The translations under genes and the position numbers were made by a program. From NCBI GenBank assembly GCA_037576215.1, contig JBANDB010000004.1, forward strand, positions 2,356,001 through 2,420,000: a stretch of DNA of 64,000 nt, in the 5' to 3' direction. Positions 30,738 through 42,695 of this stretch are shown here, in pieces; position 1 is the stretch's first letter; every line of letters starts with the position of its first letter. This stretch comes from Armillaria gallica (Eukaryota; Basidiomycota; Agaricomycetes; Agaricales; Physalacriaceae). A model generated the notes under the pieces. That model saw only the letters and a program-made list of their open reading frames with translations. It made no database searches and was not told where the DNA came from.

Positions 30738-31160
30738 TCATCTATAAATAAAATGATCCCATGTTTTGCCAGACACGTCCTGCATGAGGTTTACATTGAC
30801 GGTCATCCCTTCTCTACGCGCACCTCTTGCTTGCACTATCCCATTGTTGAACCATACACTGCCATCTAGGTCAATGAATCTAGGGGTGAAATGTCCATTA
30901 CCATAGTACACTATGCCAGATAGGCAGTACAACATGGCAGTGCCATTTACCTCGATACTTATATTGAGATCGGGTGATATGGTTGTGAAGGCGACCGCAA
31001 CATTTAACAAAGGAGGGGCATACATGTACCTGTGACTTTCCACCACGTCGGGCATGCATACACTGCAGGATGCCACGGCTCAGGCGATGCCTCTTGCCTT
31101 GCATTTCTCAATAAACTGCTGAAGGGAACGTGTATCGCATCTCCCAGGGTCCAATACACA
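30738..31160 (-). pseudogene. Remnant with a USP-like His box, transposon-associated
   Basis: On the - strand a frame with one stop leads into YCLSGIVYYGNGHFTPRFID and GSVWFNNG. The spacing GH-F-T...W-F resembles the His box of C19 ubiquitin-specific proteases (GHYTAY...W). Proteins with this C-terminus are frequent in mushroom repeats, but I cannot name the family with certainty. No Cys box was found upstream in the decayed region, so this is a fragment. Confidence 0.35.
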
Positions 31161-31320
31161 ACTCATCTTGGAGGACTGCACAACGTCATGACCATTACTG
31201 CAAGTGTAATGTACAGAGTCAAACGCAATGGTACCACTGCATCATTTCAACATAACTGCTTCGGCACTCGTCTCCATCCCAAACATGAAAGAGGTAGGGA
31301 ATGCTCTATTTGTTCATAAA

Positions 31321-33175
31321 CGTTAATAAAGGATTACCATCTGATGAACCATGATCCCATTGAGCATGACTGTACCCATTTTGTGGGGCACCCATTTAGG
31401 GTTCCTGGTTCTGGAAGGCATATTCCAGTGGCAGGGGTTCTTTTTTAGTTATCTGACTGGCTCTTGGCTGCTGCCTATGACACCTCTGCAGTGCTACTCA
31501 CAAGCCCCAGCAACTGCCTCCCGATGTCACTCCATCTTTCTGATATCCTCATTCCGGGTGAGTGGACCAGCATGGCCTATATTCTGACTTTTAAAATCAG
31601 AACAGGATTGCTTGCACAAATCAACGTGTGCTGGAGACCTGATTCTTAGGCTAGATATTTGACAGGTAAGGGAAGGACCACTTACTGCCCATTTACTGAG
31701 TGCTTGTGACTGAACAAGCAGAGCCATATCCCTGTAGTAGTCCCTATTTGGATCTGAGCAGGCGTAATGTATGTCGTTGTAGGTGCCTTTCTATTGAAAG
31801 GATCGTAGAGAAGGAACCCTCCCACGTGGAGTGGTAAAGTCAGTCCAGGAGTCTGAAGTCCGAAAATAGGTGGAAATTTGATATTCACATCGCACCTCTT
31901 GATGATCAACCACAAGCACCACTGACGACCTCAATGCCCTTCAAGAGGATTCAGTAGCGACATTCAAGCCTTTGGAGATGGCCTGTTTTACTCTCTTACT
32001 CTACAACATGCGATGCGACCAGATTGTATGCATGCATTTGCTTCTTTTTTCCTTACTCTCATATGCAGCCATGACACCGTGGAACCTATAGCAGCAGTAT
32101 CTGCCCACCTGTACATGCATAAATTCTCGTCTCATTCAGTGGTTCTTCAGCTTGAAGATTTATGCGATGAATTCCTTCCCATTGAACGCAGTATGTACAT
32201 TTTCCAACTTTGCTTCAACATTGCTTGAACTGTATCTAGCTCGTAACTGTTGCCTTTGTTGTATACCAACTGTGGCTATGATAGGCTGGCCTGAGTATGT
32301 GCAGTTGAACTGCCTTTGGGCACTGTTTTTATCTGTGCACATATTAGATTTTTGTCTTTTTCACACAGGTGAAATGCTAGGCATCTCCAATGTTATATCA
32401 AATTTGGAGCCTAGGTAGTACCTATGGCCATGGTGTGTACTTGTCCCAAATTGTATTCAATGTTCTGAACAATATCTAGGTTGGCTCTGTGATCGCTCCT
32501 TGGCAACTTTCTATCTCCTGGGTCTGACACATTCTCCACAGAAGGTGACCATCCACTCCACCTTGAGGATCATTCCATCAAAACTTTATGTGGCTGCAAA
32601 GAATGCATTGGCAATGATCACCTTTTTCATAGTAGAAAAGGTGTCATAGGGTACTTTAGAGTTTGCAATGTTGTAGTACCGGTATGTTCTTTAGTACACT
32701 GTCACTTTGATGCCACTGAGATTGATTCCACATTGTGTTCCAAGTCAAAGTGAGGTAATGCAAGCGTCGATTTAGTGGGGTGATGACTGTTACAAATAGT
32801 TACTAGTGAGTTTTATTCTGCCTCCCTTGCCACTGTATATTGACTCTCGTCATAGCTATCAGCAACGGCTAGGATGCCTTTTTTAATGCTTGAGGCCATC
32901 ATCTTGTCTGTGTGCTGCTCTTCATAAGTGCACTCGTGTCCTCACTCGGGCAGCTAGCATAGACAGCATTGCGAGTCCAGTACTCGCTTTCACAGGCATC
33001 GATGGAAATAAATATCCTTGGGAAAATAGGCGCACAGACAACCATTGTAATTCATCGCCATTATGTCAATCCTTCCCGGCAGTCAGACTCTCATGGATTC
33101 ACTGAGTATTTATCATTTCCATACTTGTCTTTTTGCATCTGATAAGGTAACAGATCTGACTTCTTGTCATCGTGC
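31321..33175. other. No gene seen; decayed sequence left of Y2
   Basis: Short ORFs without motifs. It may belong to the same old element as the USP-like remnant and the small ORF at 35508, both of which flank Y2. Confidence 0.35.
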
Positions 33176-35064
33176 TGATGAGCCTAGACTTCCATGGCAA
33201 TGGCAACACCCAAAACTTGGGGAGAGCTTAGGCAATTAACATAGCAACACAGCAATCAAGGCAATGTGTTTGCAAGTGGTTCGGTGCACCTCTGTGCGGT
33301 CAATTCCTCAATAACACAAGATACACTGCAACTTTAAGTCAGTGAAGTAGTACTCTTGGTCAAGGAGTACTAATAGACGTTGGCTGTAAGCCAGGAAGGA
33401 TCTCAATAAACAAGATGGGACAGAATCTGGTATGACTTGAATACCAAGAAACCGCAATAGAAACTGCAAAAACGGTCTAGAGACCACAAAAATGGATCTA
33501 GAAATTGTAGCAACGGGCTAGAAATTGTAGCAGCGGTCGAGAAAATGTGGGGAGGGAATAGAAGATGTAGCAATGAGCTAGTAATTGTGGGGGAGGATGA
33601 GAAATCGTGTGGAAGGACTGGTAATCGTAGCAATGCGCTAGAAATTGTAGCAACGGTCGAGAAAACATGGGGAGGGACTGGAAAACATGGGAAGGGACTG
33701 GAAAATGTGGGAAGGGACTGGAAAATGTGGGGAGGGACTAGAAATCGTTGCGATGCTCTAGTAATCGTGGGTGAGGACAAGTAATTGTGTGGAAGGACTA
33801 GTAATCGTAGCAATGCTCTAGAAATTGTAGCAACACACTAGAAATCATTGCAATGCTCTAGAAATCGTGGCAATGGACTAGAAGACGTCGAAATAGCCTA
33901 GTAAACGTGGCTTGGGGTGTACCTAATATTGTGAGTTGAAACAATAGCAATAAACGTATGGAGACTGCAAGAAACTGGTAGAAATCGTAGCAACTGAGGT
34001 GCTGAGTGGGGTGCTGCAGCAATAGATGCACGGCAACTCCAAACAATGATAAAGATGAGGGTGATCCTATGGAGCTGAACTGGGCCTACATGGAGGCAAT
34101 ACTGAACTGGGCAATGAAAATGATGGCAATGTAGAAGGTGAAAGTGATGAAACAATCCTATGTGGTGAAAGTGAAGTGATGTTGTGGCATTCAAAGACAA
34201 AAGCAAGTTATTGACACAAGATTTCGTGTATTGGTGCAACCAACAACGTTTAAAGAGTAAAGCAAGTGGTGGGGAATAACTTGGAGTAACCGTAGCTGAC
34301 TGGTAATGCCATAGCTTCGTCAACTGGGTAAGAACTAGCTCTAAAAATGCGGTATCTACCTAGTTTTTATACTACAAGTACGATTTTATAAATAGAATAT
34401 TCTTCGGAGCCTTAGTAAGGCTGTAAGTCCTTGGCTTTTGTAATAGCCGTAGTAAACATATGGTATCTGTGGTTCTAAAGTAACAGCAAGTTCTCGACAT
34501 TGCCATGTATGGATGCAAACCATGTGGTTTTATTGAGCGATGAGCGGATCATAAGGTGCTGTGTAGCTGCAGATTATTGAGCTGCAATTGCCGTGCTGAG
34601 GTGTATGTGGGGGGCAACGATAATTCGAAGTCTTGGCACTGTAACAGCCTTAGTAAATGTGGTCTGTAGTTGCCGTAGCTGTAATTATCATAGCTGGGAG
34701 GGTACTCACGTCAATCACGTCATTTCATTAAATGATTGATGAGCACATCAACCAGATGCTTCTGAGTGATGTAGCAACCCTGTTTTAGGATGATTGTCGA
34801 TCAAAGGTGCCTTGCCATGATGGGATACGGTAATTGTGATGCGAGGCGAGCTGGGAAGGATAACGGAGTGCGTGAGGAGTGGATGTCACAGTTTTAGGAC
34901 TGTATCTGAATGTTTGTGGCATATACTGCAAAAATCCATGGTATTCTCGAGTGTTGGCAGTATTATCAAGTGTGTGAGGATTATAATGGTGTCATTTCGA
35001 AGATATTGGGTGATGAATGGGTAAATCCGCAAATTCTGAGCGTACAGAGCCTGGAGGCTCATCA
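33176..35064 (-). mobile_element. Y2: inverted copy of the Y repeat, uninterrupted
   Basis: 1889 bp with the same TGATGAGCCT/AGGCTCATCA ends as Y1, in opposite orientation. It shows the empty site of Gypsy-1 and so confirms the borders and duplication of that insertion. No coding capacity; the ORFs seen in both copies (for example 34836-35024 and 4602-4790) are conserved only because the repeat is. Confidence 0.7.
33475..33895. repeat. 21-bp minisatellite in Y2
   Basis: About 20 imperfect units of type CTAGAAATYGTRGCAAYGG with subtypes such as GACTGGAAAATGTGGGAAGGG. Y1 has about six units; the difference of some 14 units (about 294 bp) equals the length difference between the copies. Confidence 0.75.
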
Positions 35065-35507
35065 GCGCTAGCAGCAGTCAGGTTATGGTCAATGTTCAAG
35101 ATTTATAAGGGATTAGCCTAACGTCTGATCTCCGATCTCCCATTCTCGTACGTTGTATCTTCTTCGCATCATTCCTTATCAAAGAATTTGACTCTTATCC
35201 TAGACTCTCCTGAACTCTGAGCACAATTCTCATACGAGCGGAGGTGTATGGATGGCAATGACTTCATGTAAGTTTCTCATCCTTCAAGGTTGATTTCTTT
35301 TTTATATGTTTCTGTGAAGCCTGATAGGCCAAAATTTGCTACAAGTGCGAACTATGTGTATACCAGTATGTCCACAGTCATACATGGGATCACCCCAAAC
35401 CTGATATTTGATGTAGGATGCAGGCCCGCGATTTTTACCTGACCGTGACTCATTTTGGATCATAAGAGTGAGTACACTACTGGTCTGCAACCCCTATAGG
35501 ACAAGAC

Positions 35508-35861
35508 ATGGACCCAAGGGGAGTACTAGCGTGGTTGGCAGACAGCAACCTGATACACACGGAAGAGAACGACGTGAACTACTACTACAGGGGATTGATC
35601 AAGGGGTCAAAGAAAAGGCAAGTGGACTTGATACACGTCAACGGGCTAGAGGCTAATGGTTTTGATGATGGCAGATATGTGACGGCGAAACCGCAAATGT
35701 TCAGAGTAGGTGACATAGTAGAGGCGCAATGCTCTGTCATCTTCATGAGATGCAAAGGGAATGGTGCCAAGATGAAGTTGATCTTGCGAGGAGTGGCAAT
35801 GGTAAATTGCGACCACACCATGGTGAGTGATACGGAAAGTATCACCAGGCACAACAACTGA
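35508..35861 (+). CDS. Small transposon-associated protein, function unknown
   Basis: 117 codons. A conserved-looking part reads MDPRGVLAWL, a variable middle, then FRVGDIVEAQCSVIF and a basic stretch ending LRGVAMVNCD. Similar short GDIVEAQ-type proteins are, to my knowledge, common beside DNA transposons in mushrooms. No signal peptide or membrane segment; a predicted beta-rich core is likely. A start at the ATG of MDPRG fits the family pattern. It may be the last exon of a longer gene. It lies just right of Y2. Confidence 0.4.
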   Translation: MDPRGVLAWLADSNLIHTEENDVNYYYRGLIKGSKKRQVDLIHVNGLEANGFDDGRYVTAKPQMFRVGDIVEAQCSVIFMRCKGNGAKMKLILRGVAMVNCDHTMVSDTESITRHNN

Positions 35862-37221
35862 AGAAATATTAGTACACAGACCACGAAAGGAGGAAAGGCA
35901 CCAGATTTGAGATGAGAGCAGTGTCAGGATGAAGGATGAAGAGGAAAGTAGGCTTTGAGTATGAAGAGGATGGTTTTGAGGAACAGGCGTCAATGAAGAA
36001 ACATGCGGGAGAGGCGAGGGAGAGTGAGGTGGTGGAAAGGGAGACAGAGGAGAGAGAGGAGATGGTGGAATAAACTCATAGCGAAAAATCACCGAACATG
36101 TGTCGGAGTAACCAGTGGTGATACGAATTTTAAAATGTTATGAGAACATGGCAAAAAGAACGTTAATGTCATAAACCAAAGGTTTAGGCATCGGTCCGGA
36201 AGATAAAAAAACAAGTAGAGAATATCAAGAAAACACCATAAGAGGGAGTGAACCAGTCCGACACAAGAGAAACAAGCAGAGAAGCGAGAGGCCAAAGGGG
36301 CCAAAGACGGACCAGAACGCAAAAAGACAGCAATCGGAGGTCGACGGAGTAAATGGGAAAAACCAGTGAAGCGAGAAGCGACATTGAATAGAAATTTTCC
36401 CATGCAAAGCTCAAGCAGGGAGCTCGGCAATCACCGAGATCAATTGATACCTCGAATAGATTTTCCCACGGGTCGTTCAGGATGGCATAATAACCGAGAT
36501 ACCTATATACATAGGACTCGGAACGGCCGTAACCGTATACGGTCGGTGGGAATCCCTACCAGAAGCACAAGTACGCAAATTATAACAGGTGCAAATAGCC
36601 CCTGCCCACGGTCTATGGTGGGCAAACGGTCGCGGAAGGCATGACAATTCCCTCTCTTCTCCTCACTACGTTCGGAAAGAATCGGGGACCTTTCATTACC
36701 GGGTGGCAATGCGCTGACCAATACCGTATGTTCTACCCATGGAGGTCGGTCGGTCGGTCTGGCGAGGGCTTTAAAAAAAACCGACTGGGTGTAATTAAAA
36801 AAAAAACCTCAGACCCCCTTGTCAATTATACCTCAGCCATATGTTCTAGACCTCGCCATAACTTGTGGAGATTGCTGATGAGTGTCACAAAAGTGTGACC
36901 CCCAAAAGTATCTCCAATTTGCCCAGCCCCTTCGGTAACCGTGATCAGCGAAGCCACATGTGCTTACCGAAGGTGGCTGGCACACGAGCCTACACTGGGG
37001 TTGTCAAAAGCTGTCATGATTTTGAAGCTTCACTTCTGCCCACTGTTACTATCATCAGTCCCTACATCGTACTGTCGATTCTTGGTACGTGAATATTAAC
37101 AGAGCGCTTGAGCAGGAGAAAACCAATGGCAAGCAGCTGATGACCAGAAAGGTCTGGTACATAGTATGGCACTGAGCGGTTTCAAGCAGGAGAAACTTGT
37201 CATGTTTGGCCCGTACATAGT
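35862..37221. other. No gene seen between Y2 region and hydrolase A
   Basis: Only short ORFs. GC-rich, palindrome-like words (CCGTATACGG at about 36533) and repeated GGTCGGTCGG (36746-36757) are present but not assignable. Confidence 0.35.
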
Positions 37222-38243
37222 CTATCTGCCAGCAAAAACTTTTGATGTGAATGTAGAAATACTGTCTACGACCTCAGCTTCATTGTCATAAAAAAGCGCA
37301 TGACTACCGCCCTCGACAGTATGAACATCCATATTCTTGTAATACGGCCTCATCTCTTCAACTACCACATCCCCATGAACCTGTTGATCAGCCGTACCGC
37401 TCAAAGCCAGTAGCGGGAGCCCCTCCTTCGCAAGCTCATACAGCTTCTCCGGATCCTGTGGTCGCGAGACAACATTACTGCACGCCTTTGGAGACTGCAG
37501 CAGTGCGGTCCCGAGACAAGACGTCTTGAAGCTAAACGGCACATTTTTGGGGTCGGCGAATAGAGTGTCGACAAAATCGATGGTGGTTTTGGTGCTGAGG
37601 TTGACGTCGTCTGTGCTGAAGAGGCCGGGGAGGAAGCCGAGGACGAGAGGGGTCCCGACACGGCCCATGATGGGCCCGATGAAGGGGAGTGCTGCTAGGT
37701 AGACGACTCCTGCGAGGGTGCCCTTTGGAAGGTGTGCAGCAATGTCGCATACTACCGTGCCTATTGGGTACATGAGAACGAGGACTGCACAGAAAAGGGA
37801 GAGATGCAACAGCACCTCCAAGACTCCTGACAAGGCCGCATGAGTTTGATTTGGACTAGAGAAAATCACTCCGTACCATCCGATGAAGATTGGCTTTTCA
37901 ACTTTGAAGGCTTGCGCCACAGCCTTGAAGTCTTCTGCGTAGATCTCAGAGGAATAGGCATCCGATGATTCTGGCATCGCGCTTCGCCCGTGGCCACGCG
38001 TATCGTATCTGACCTAGTACAATATTAATGAGAGTGCTCCAAAGAAAGAGCGTGAGAACGACGAACTAGATAAAAGTTGGCTATCAGCTTTGGGTTGGTG
38101 AAGAGATTATCGAACACAGCGCCACTCAAGGCGAGGCCGTGTACAAAGACGAGACAGGGTTTGGTTGGGTCACCGGCAGCATCGGCGTAGATTAGTGCAC
38201 CGTCCTTGGACGGAACTAGCTGAGCGGTTGAAGTAGGCGACAT
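37222..38243 (-). CDS. Alpha/beta hydrolase A, four exons including an 11-nt microexon
   Basis: Exons on the - strand: 38243-38067, 38013-37877, 37826-37816 and 37760-37222, giving 288 codons (287 aa). Introns of 53, 50 and 55 nt have GT..AG borders. The protein has the oxyanion-hole motif VFVHG (His35-Gly36), RYDTRGHGRS, the nucleophile elbow GWSLGG (Ser106), Asp233 in LSGTAD and His262 in EGGSHALF: a complete catalytic triad. The 11-nt third exon (GAGTCTTGGAG) supplies Ser106; without it the gene looks broken. No signal peptide, so probably cytosolic. The substrate is unknown. The start is chosen because copy B begins with the same MSPTSTAQL. Confidence 0.88.
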
Positions 38244-39786
38244 ACTGGGAAGGCTGATGAACTCGCAGACCTGTATTATATATGAGACCTTCAGCGTGAT
38301 CATATTGGTAATCGTAATTGAAGCTCGTGGGTCCTTGATTTTCTGATCCCGAAAGTATCGGAATATTATACCGCTAAGTAAGCACGGCGATGAGTCAACC
38401 AGATCGTCGACCACAGCGTTGAATGGAATGACTATCAAGCTGGGCTGTAAATTGAGTCTCTTTGGCTGATAATTGGATAGCATACCATTGTGTTCTGACT
38501 TATTGTCGTTCGTAGAGCGTGACATCCCTTGGACTTTCGCCCAGGAATAACCTCACGTTCCTCCGTGAGGGATTACCCAGTCAGGGACGTTTTTGCGGAT
38601 AAGTTTTTGGGACTTCAAGCGCACGAAAGTGCTCCGAGATCGCCGAAATAACCATTCGCTAGCCATAAACGCGTCATCAAGTCCCCAAGCCATGGTTTTT
38701 GTGTAAGCAGAGTCCAAATTGGCAAACAGGGGACCTGGACTCGATGCAAAACCTAGTTCGCGCGCTACCTTCGTCCACGCTAAGGTCATCCACTGTAAGG
38801 TTCAGTTTCGAGCCCATTGGGCCATACGGTACTTGGATTTGTGATCTTGACATTAAAACAATGGATATTCCCTCAGCTGTAGAATGTGCGCTGTACATTG
38901 GAACTTGATCGCACTGGTGACAAGGCAGGATGTATATTTCGCAATTGACGGTGCACAGACAACCTAGGGAATTCCTACAGAAAATGCGACTTTTCCCTGG
39001 ACTCGCGTAAGAAAAGGGAATGGGAAGGGGTAAGGTTGGTTACCTCTCGTCTATATGCAAGTCGTATGACTCTCCCAGGTTTTCCGTGAGGAGCACGCCG
39101 GCGAGTGGAAGAGTATTACATGGGGAACTCGTCTTGTGGCCTCAGCTGTGCCATCCAGTAAAAAGTAGACCGTGGCTGTTGAAGCAGGCGCCCCTTGATG
39201 CCTAGTTCTACGTCGATGCTACCGCACGATACAGAGCAAAAGGTGCCAATCTAATCTTGTCGAGCAGCTTGATGTCGAGGTGGTAGCCAGTGTAGGGACA
39301 GCCAGCTAGCTTGTGTACCGCGACAGTCCTTTGGTCGTCCGCGTCATGAGCAAAGTCGAGAGAAGAAAAAGCAAGTCGTCGCTTACTAGTGACCGTTTTG
39401 GAAAGTTTTGCATCCAAAATCTATTTATTATAAATTGACTGAATCGGACATGATCGGAGGGGATTTCCATTGGCAAAGGCCCATGGACTGTTTATTTTCC
39501 TCCCACCACTTGGTTGTCGACCTCCCTTCTGTATCTATGGCGCGCAGAATCCGTGGACCCAGGCTGATGTATAGACCTCGAATGGTCTCTATAGCCTGAT
39601 GTTTTGGCCTTATACTCAAGACTGCTGCCAATGCGCTGGAATCGTGCTTCACGACCAAGACCGTGTCCTCCAGTCATGCTGAAAAACTTTCTCCCTAGGC
39701 GCCATCTAAAAAGTATGCATAACAAATTCGCTTGCCATCGTCTAGTATGTATGCTAATGTTACAGAAGAATGCATTATCAAAAGAC
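38244..39786. other. Upstream part of the duplicated hydrolase cassette; decayed
   Basis: It contains blocks that recur near hydrolase B and pseudocopy C: a segment ATTTCGCAATTGA (about 38937), a GTAAGAAAAGG segment (39007) and a - strand segment reading KLAGCPYTGYHLDIKLLDK (39208-39417). The last may be the end of an unknown decayed gene. Confidence 0.4.
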
Positions 39787-41027
39787 TTAAATCCTGCGCA
39801 GTTTGTTGAATCGATCTACCCAATAGAATATCCTCGGAGCGACCGGCTCACTACCATCAACAAAGGTCCTGGAGGAGGAGCGGGAGCTGCTGTCGTCTTT
39901 GTTGGTGCGTGGGATTCTTCCATATTGACTGTATATGGACTGGTTGCTTGCGTAGGACTGGACTTGGATTTGGTCACGGTCTGCAGGAGTGTATGCGGGC
40001 TCGGTGGGGATGGCCGTATACTGCCGCTGGCAAGAAGAACAGATACGCTCATTCGGGGCTAATCCGAGTATCGCATCGGACAGATCGTTACTGCCATTGT
40101 CGCACGGATTTGTAAAAACAAGTCGGCCTGTGTTCGCATTCTCAGGGTATGACTGCCCCTTCGACGGCGACTGCTCTACAATCAGTCCGTCGTCGGTGAA
40201 GGGATTGAATCTGATTGAGGGCGAGGTATCGTGGAATACATGAAAGGGATGCCCATAGTGTTCTGCAATTGCGACGCTCGTGCCATGGGGAGGGAAAGCG
40301 ATGGCTTGTGGATTATAACCGCCAACTGGATTGGAAGTGGTTGTCGCGTAGCCAAGCACAGCGTGGTCAATTGGCAGCTCATCGAAGGATATTTCGCTTA
40401 CGGGTGGATTGCCGTCGGCGAAATGGAAGGCCGGCATGGACCCATACCCAGGAATGGCTAGGTCCTTGCGGTCGCTTCTGCTCAATGTGAGGGACGCAGA
40501 GGCGCTACTACTGGTATCGCTGGTATGCGGAAGTTCCAGCGCGAGCTGGCGGTCGGTGTCTGTTTGGAGGTACACGATAATTTCGTCCACATCAGGGAGG
40601 TCCCTGGGGACGGAGCAACCTTCGGCGAAGTACTCCTTTGGAGGGTGGCGCTTCCGCAGCTTGCGCTCCAACCTCCGAAGCATCCTCTGAAAAAGCCTTT
40701 CGATCTCGACGGCCGATATCTGTCCTGAATGAGGAGCTGAGCCGTGTATGATGTACAAGCCAACCTACCATTTCCAATGGCTCGGCTGAGCTCTCATCTA
40801 TCTCGAATTGCATTTGCTCCTCCATCGCGGGTACCGAAGTCATCCAGTCGTTGTTCACGGGTGCAACAGCCCAAGAAGCAGTGGATCGCGTCTTAGTATG
40901 TTCCGGGACGCGTGCCTAGGAAAGGCTCAGCCGCGTCAATGGAGACCAAAACAACGCGACTTACCACCGGGCCGCTATACTCCTTCATGATCGTGACTTC
41001 CAGCCGCCGGAGATTTTCGTGGAGCAT
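39787..41027 (-). CDS. Hypothetical protein, at least three exons
   Basis: Exons: 41027-40965, 40915-40769 and 40719-39787, with two 49-nt GT..AG introns, in frame for 381 codons. The N-terminal part is charged and helical (LRRLEVTIMKEY; SAVEIERLFQRMLRRLERKLRKR). The middle is Ser/Pro-rich. The C-terminal part has CSSCQRQ and a basic tail. No domain is recognised. A further 5' exon is possible: an ATG-starting frame lies at about 41144-41070, but no splice pair keeping the frame was found, so the start is uncertain. Neighbours on both sides are the hydrolase cassettes, and this gene lies between two of them. Confidence 0.6.
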
Positions 41028-41672
41028 CTGTTACCCACGTTCAGCGCGGGTGGCAGGTCCAGCAAGCACCTACTCGCCATCTCCGACGTTCTCCGCGTAG
41101 TCAAACCTTCGACGAAAGCTTTAAGAGCTGCCAGCGTTGACATGTATGAAAGGACGAGGCTCAAACCAGAGGCACAGGGCAACTAAGGAATTGGGAAGAG
41201 TGAAGAGAGGATGAGGTACGATGAGCAGTTTATAAACGCACCTTCGAAAATTCTGATATATATGTACATAGCGTTATTTGAGCATATTGTTTGTGCTGAC
41301 TATCAGCCGGTTTGGGTTGCGACGCCTGCCGCAACCCGCAACAACACCAAGCCTCTGTGCGGCTGGTGCCTCCGGATGATTGTTCGGTCGCAGGTCACCG
41401 TCGCACTGACTCAGTGGTCCATGATTGCGGTTGCTGTCGAAGGAAGATAGTCACACCATTTATTTTTTATTTTACCGCATTATCTCACTGGGAACCCCAA
41501 GCCCTGCACAAATCGTACAGCAGAAGGCACCATCAGTAGTGGCTTCTTCTGCGTGTAGGATCTCGGAGAAATGTCTGCTAACAATCTCAGGTCCGCTGTA
41601 CATGATGGTCTCGACGTAACTTTACACATTGGTTTTTAACAGTAGATATTTGTCATTTCTGCTCAATATTAT
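41028..41672. other. Upstream region of the hypothetical gene; no further gene
   Basis: It may hold a short first exon of the gene at 39787-41027. Nothing else is recognisable up to the 3' end of hydrolase B. Confidence 0.4.
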
Positions 41673-42695
41673 CTATCTACCAGCAAAGACTTTTGATGCA
41701 AACCTAGAAATACTATCTACGACCTCAGCTTCGTTATCATAAAAAAGCGCATGACTACCGCCCTCGACAGTATGAACATCCATATTCTTGTAATACGGCC
41801 TCATCTCTTCAACCACCACGGCCCCATAGACTTGTTCATCAGCCGTACCGCTCAAAGCCAACAACGGGAGGCCCTCCTTCGCAAGCTCATACAGCTTCGC
41901 CGGATCCTGTGGTCGCGAGACAACATTTTTGCATACCTGTGGAGGCTGCAGCAGTGAGGTCCCGTACCACGACGTTTTCAAGCTGAACGGCACATTTTTG
42001 GGGTCGGCGAACAGGGAATCGACAAATTCTACGGTGGTCTTGGCATTGAGGTTGACGTCGTCTGTTCTGAAGAGGCTGGGGAGCAAACCGAGGACGAGGG
42101 GGCTCACAACGCGGTCCATGATTGGTCCGATGAATGGAAGTGCCGCTAGGTAGACGACTCCTGCGAGGGTGTTCTTTGGGAGGTGCGCAGCGATATCGCA
42201 GACGATGATGCCTATATGGGGCATGAGAACAAGGGTGACGTCGAAGAGAGAGATGTAACGAGTACCTCCAAGACTCCTGAAAGGACTGCATGAGTTCTTC
42301 TGATCTCAGCCAAGGCAAATCACTCCGTACCATCCGATGTAAATTGGCTTTTTGACCTTGAAGGCGCGCATCACAGCCCTGAAGTCTTCCGCGAAGATCT
42401 CAGAGGAATAATTGTCCAAAGATTCCGGCATCGCGCTTCGTCCGTGGCCACGCATATCGTATCTGACCTAGTACAGCATTAATGATTGTTCCAAAGAAAG
42501 AGTAAGAGAACGACAAACTAGATAAAAGTTCTCTATCAGCTTTGAGTTGGTGAAGAGATTATCGAAAACCGCGCCACTCAAGGTGAAGCCGTGTACAAAG
42601 ACGAGACAGGGTTTCCTTGGGTCGCCGGCAGCATCAGCGTAGATTAGTGCACCGTCCTTGGAAGGAACTAGCTGAGCAGTGGAAGTGGGCGACAT
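41673..42695 (-). CDS. Alpha/beta hydrolase B, paralogue with the same microexon
   Basis: Exons: 42695-42519, 42467-42331, 42276-42266 and 42211-41673, the same exon lengths as copy A (177, 137, 11 and 539 nt), so again 288 codons. Introns are 51, 54 and 54 nt. Triad residues are at the same positions (Ser106 in the microexon, Asp233, His262). Protein identity with copy A is high, while introns and the region around the microexon have diverged. Conservation of all borders and of the reading frame argues that both copies are functional or only recently duplicated. Substrate unknown. Confidence 0.88.

Noticed and set aside
33475..33895. Regular short repeats that could suggest a CRISPR array.
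   Set aside because: Units are contiguous 21-mers without unique spacers, imperfect, and part of the Y repeat in a eukaryotic genome.
37222..37977. Hydrolase A as a truncated pseudogene lacking the nucleophile Ser.
   Set aside because: The apparent loss comes from reading through introns; splicing the 11-nt microexon restores GWSLGG in both copies.
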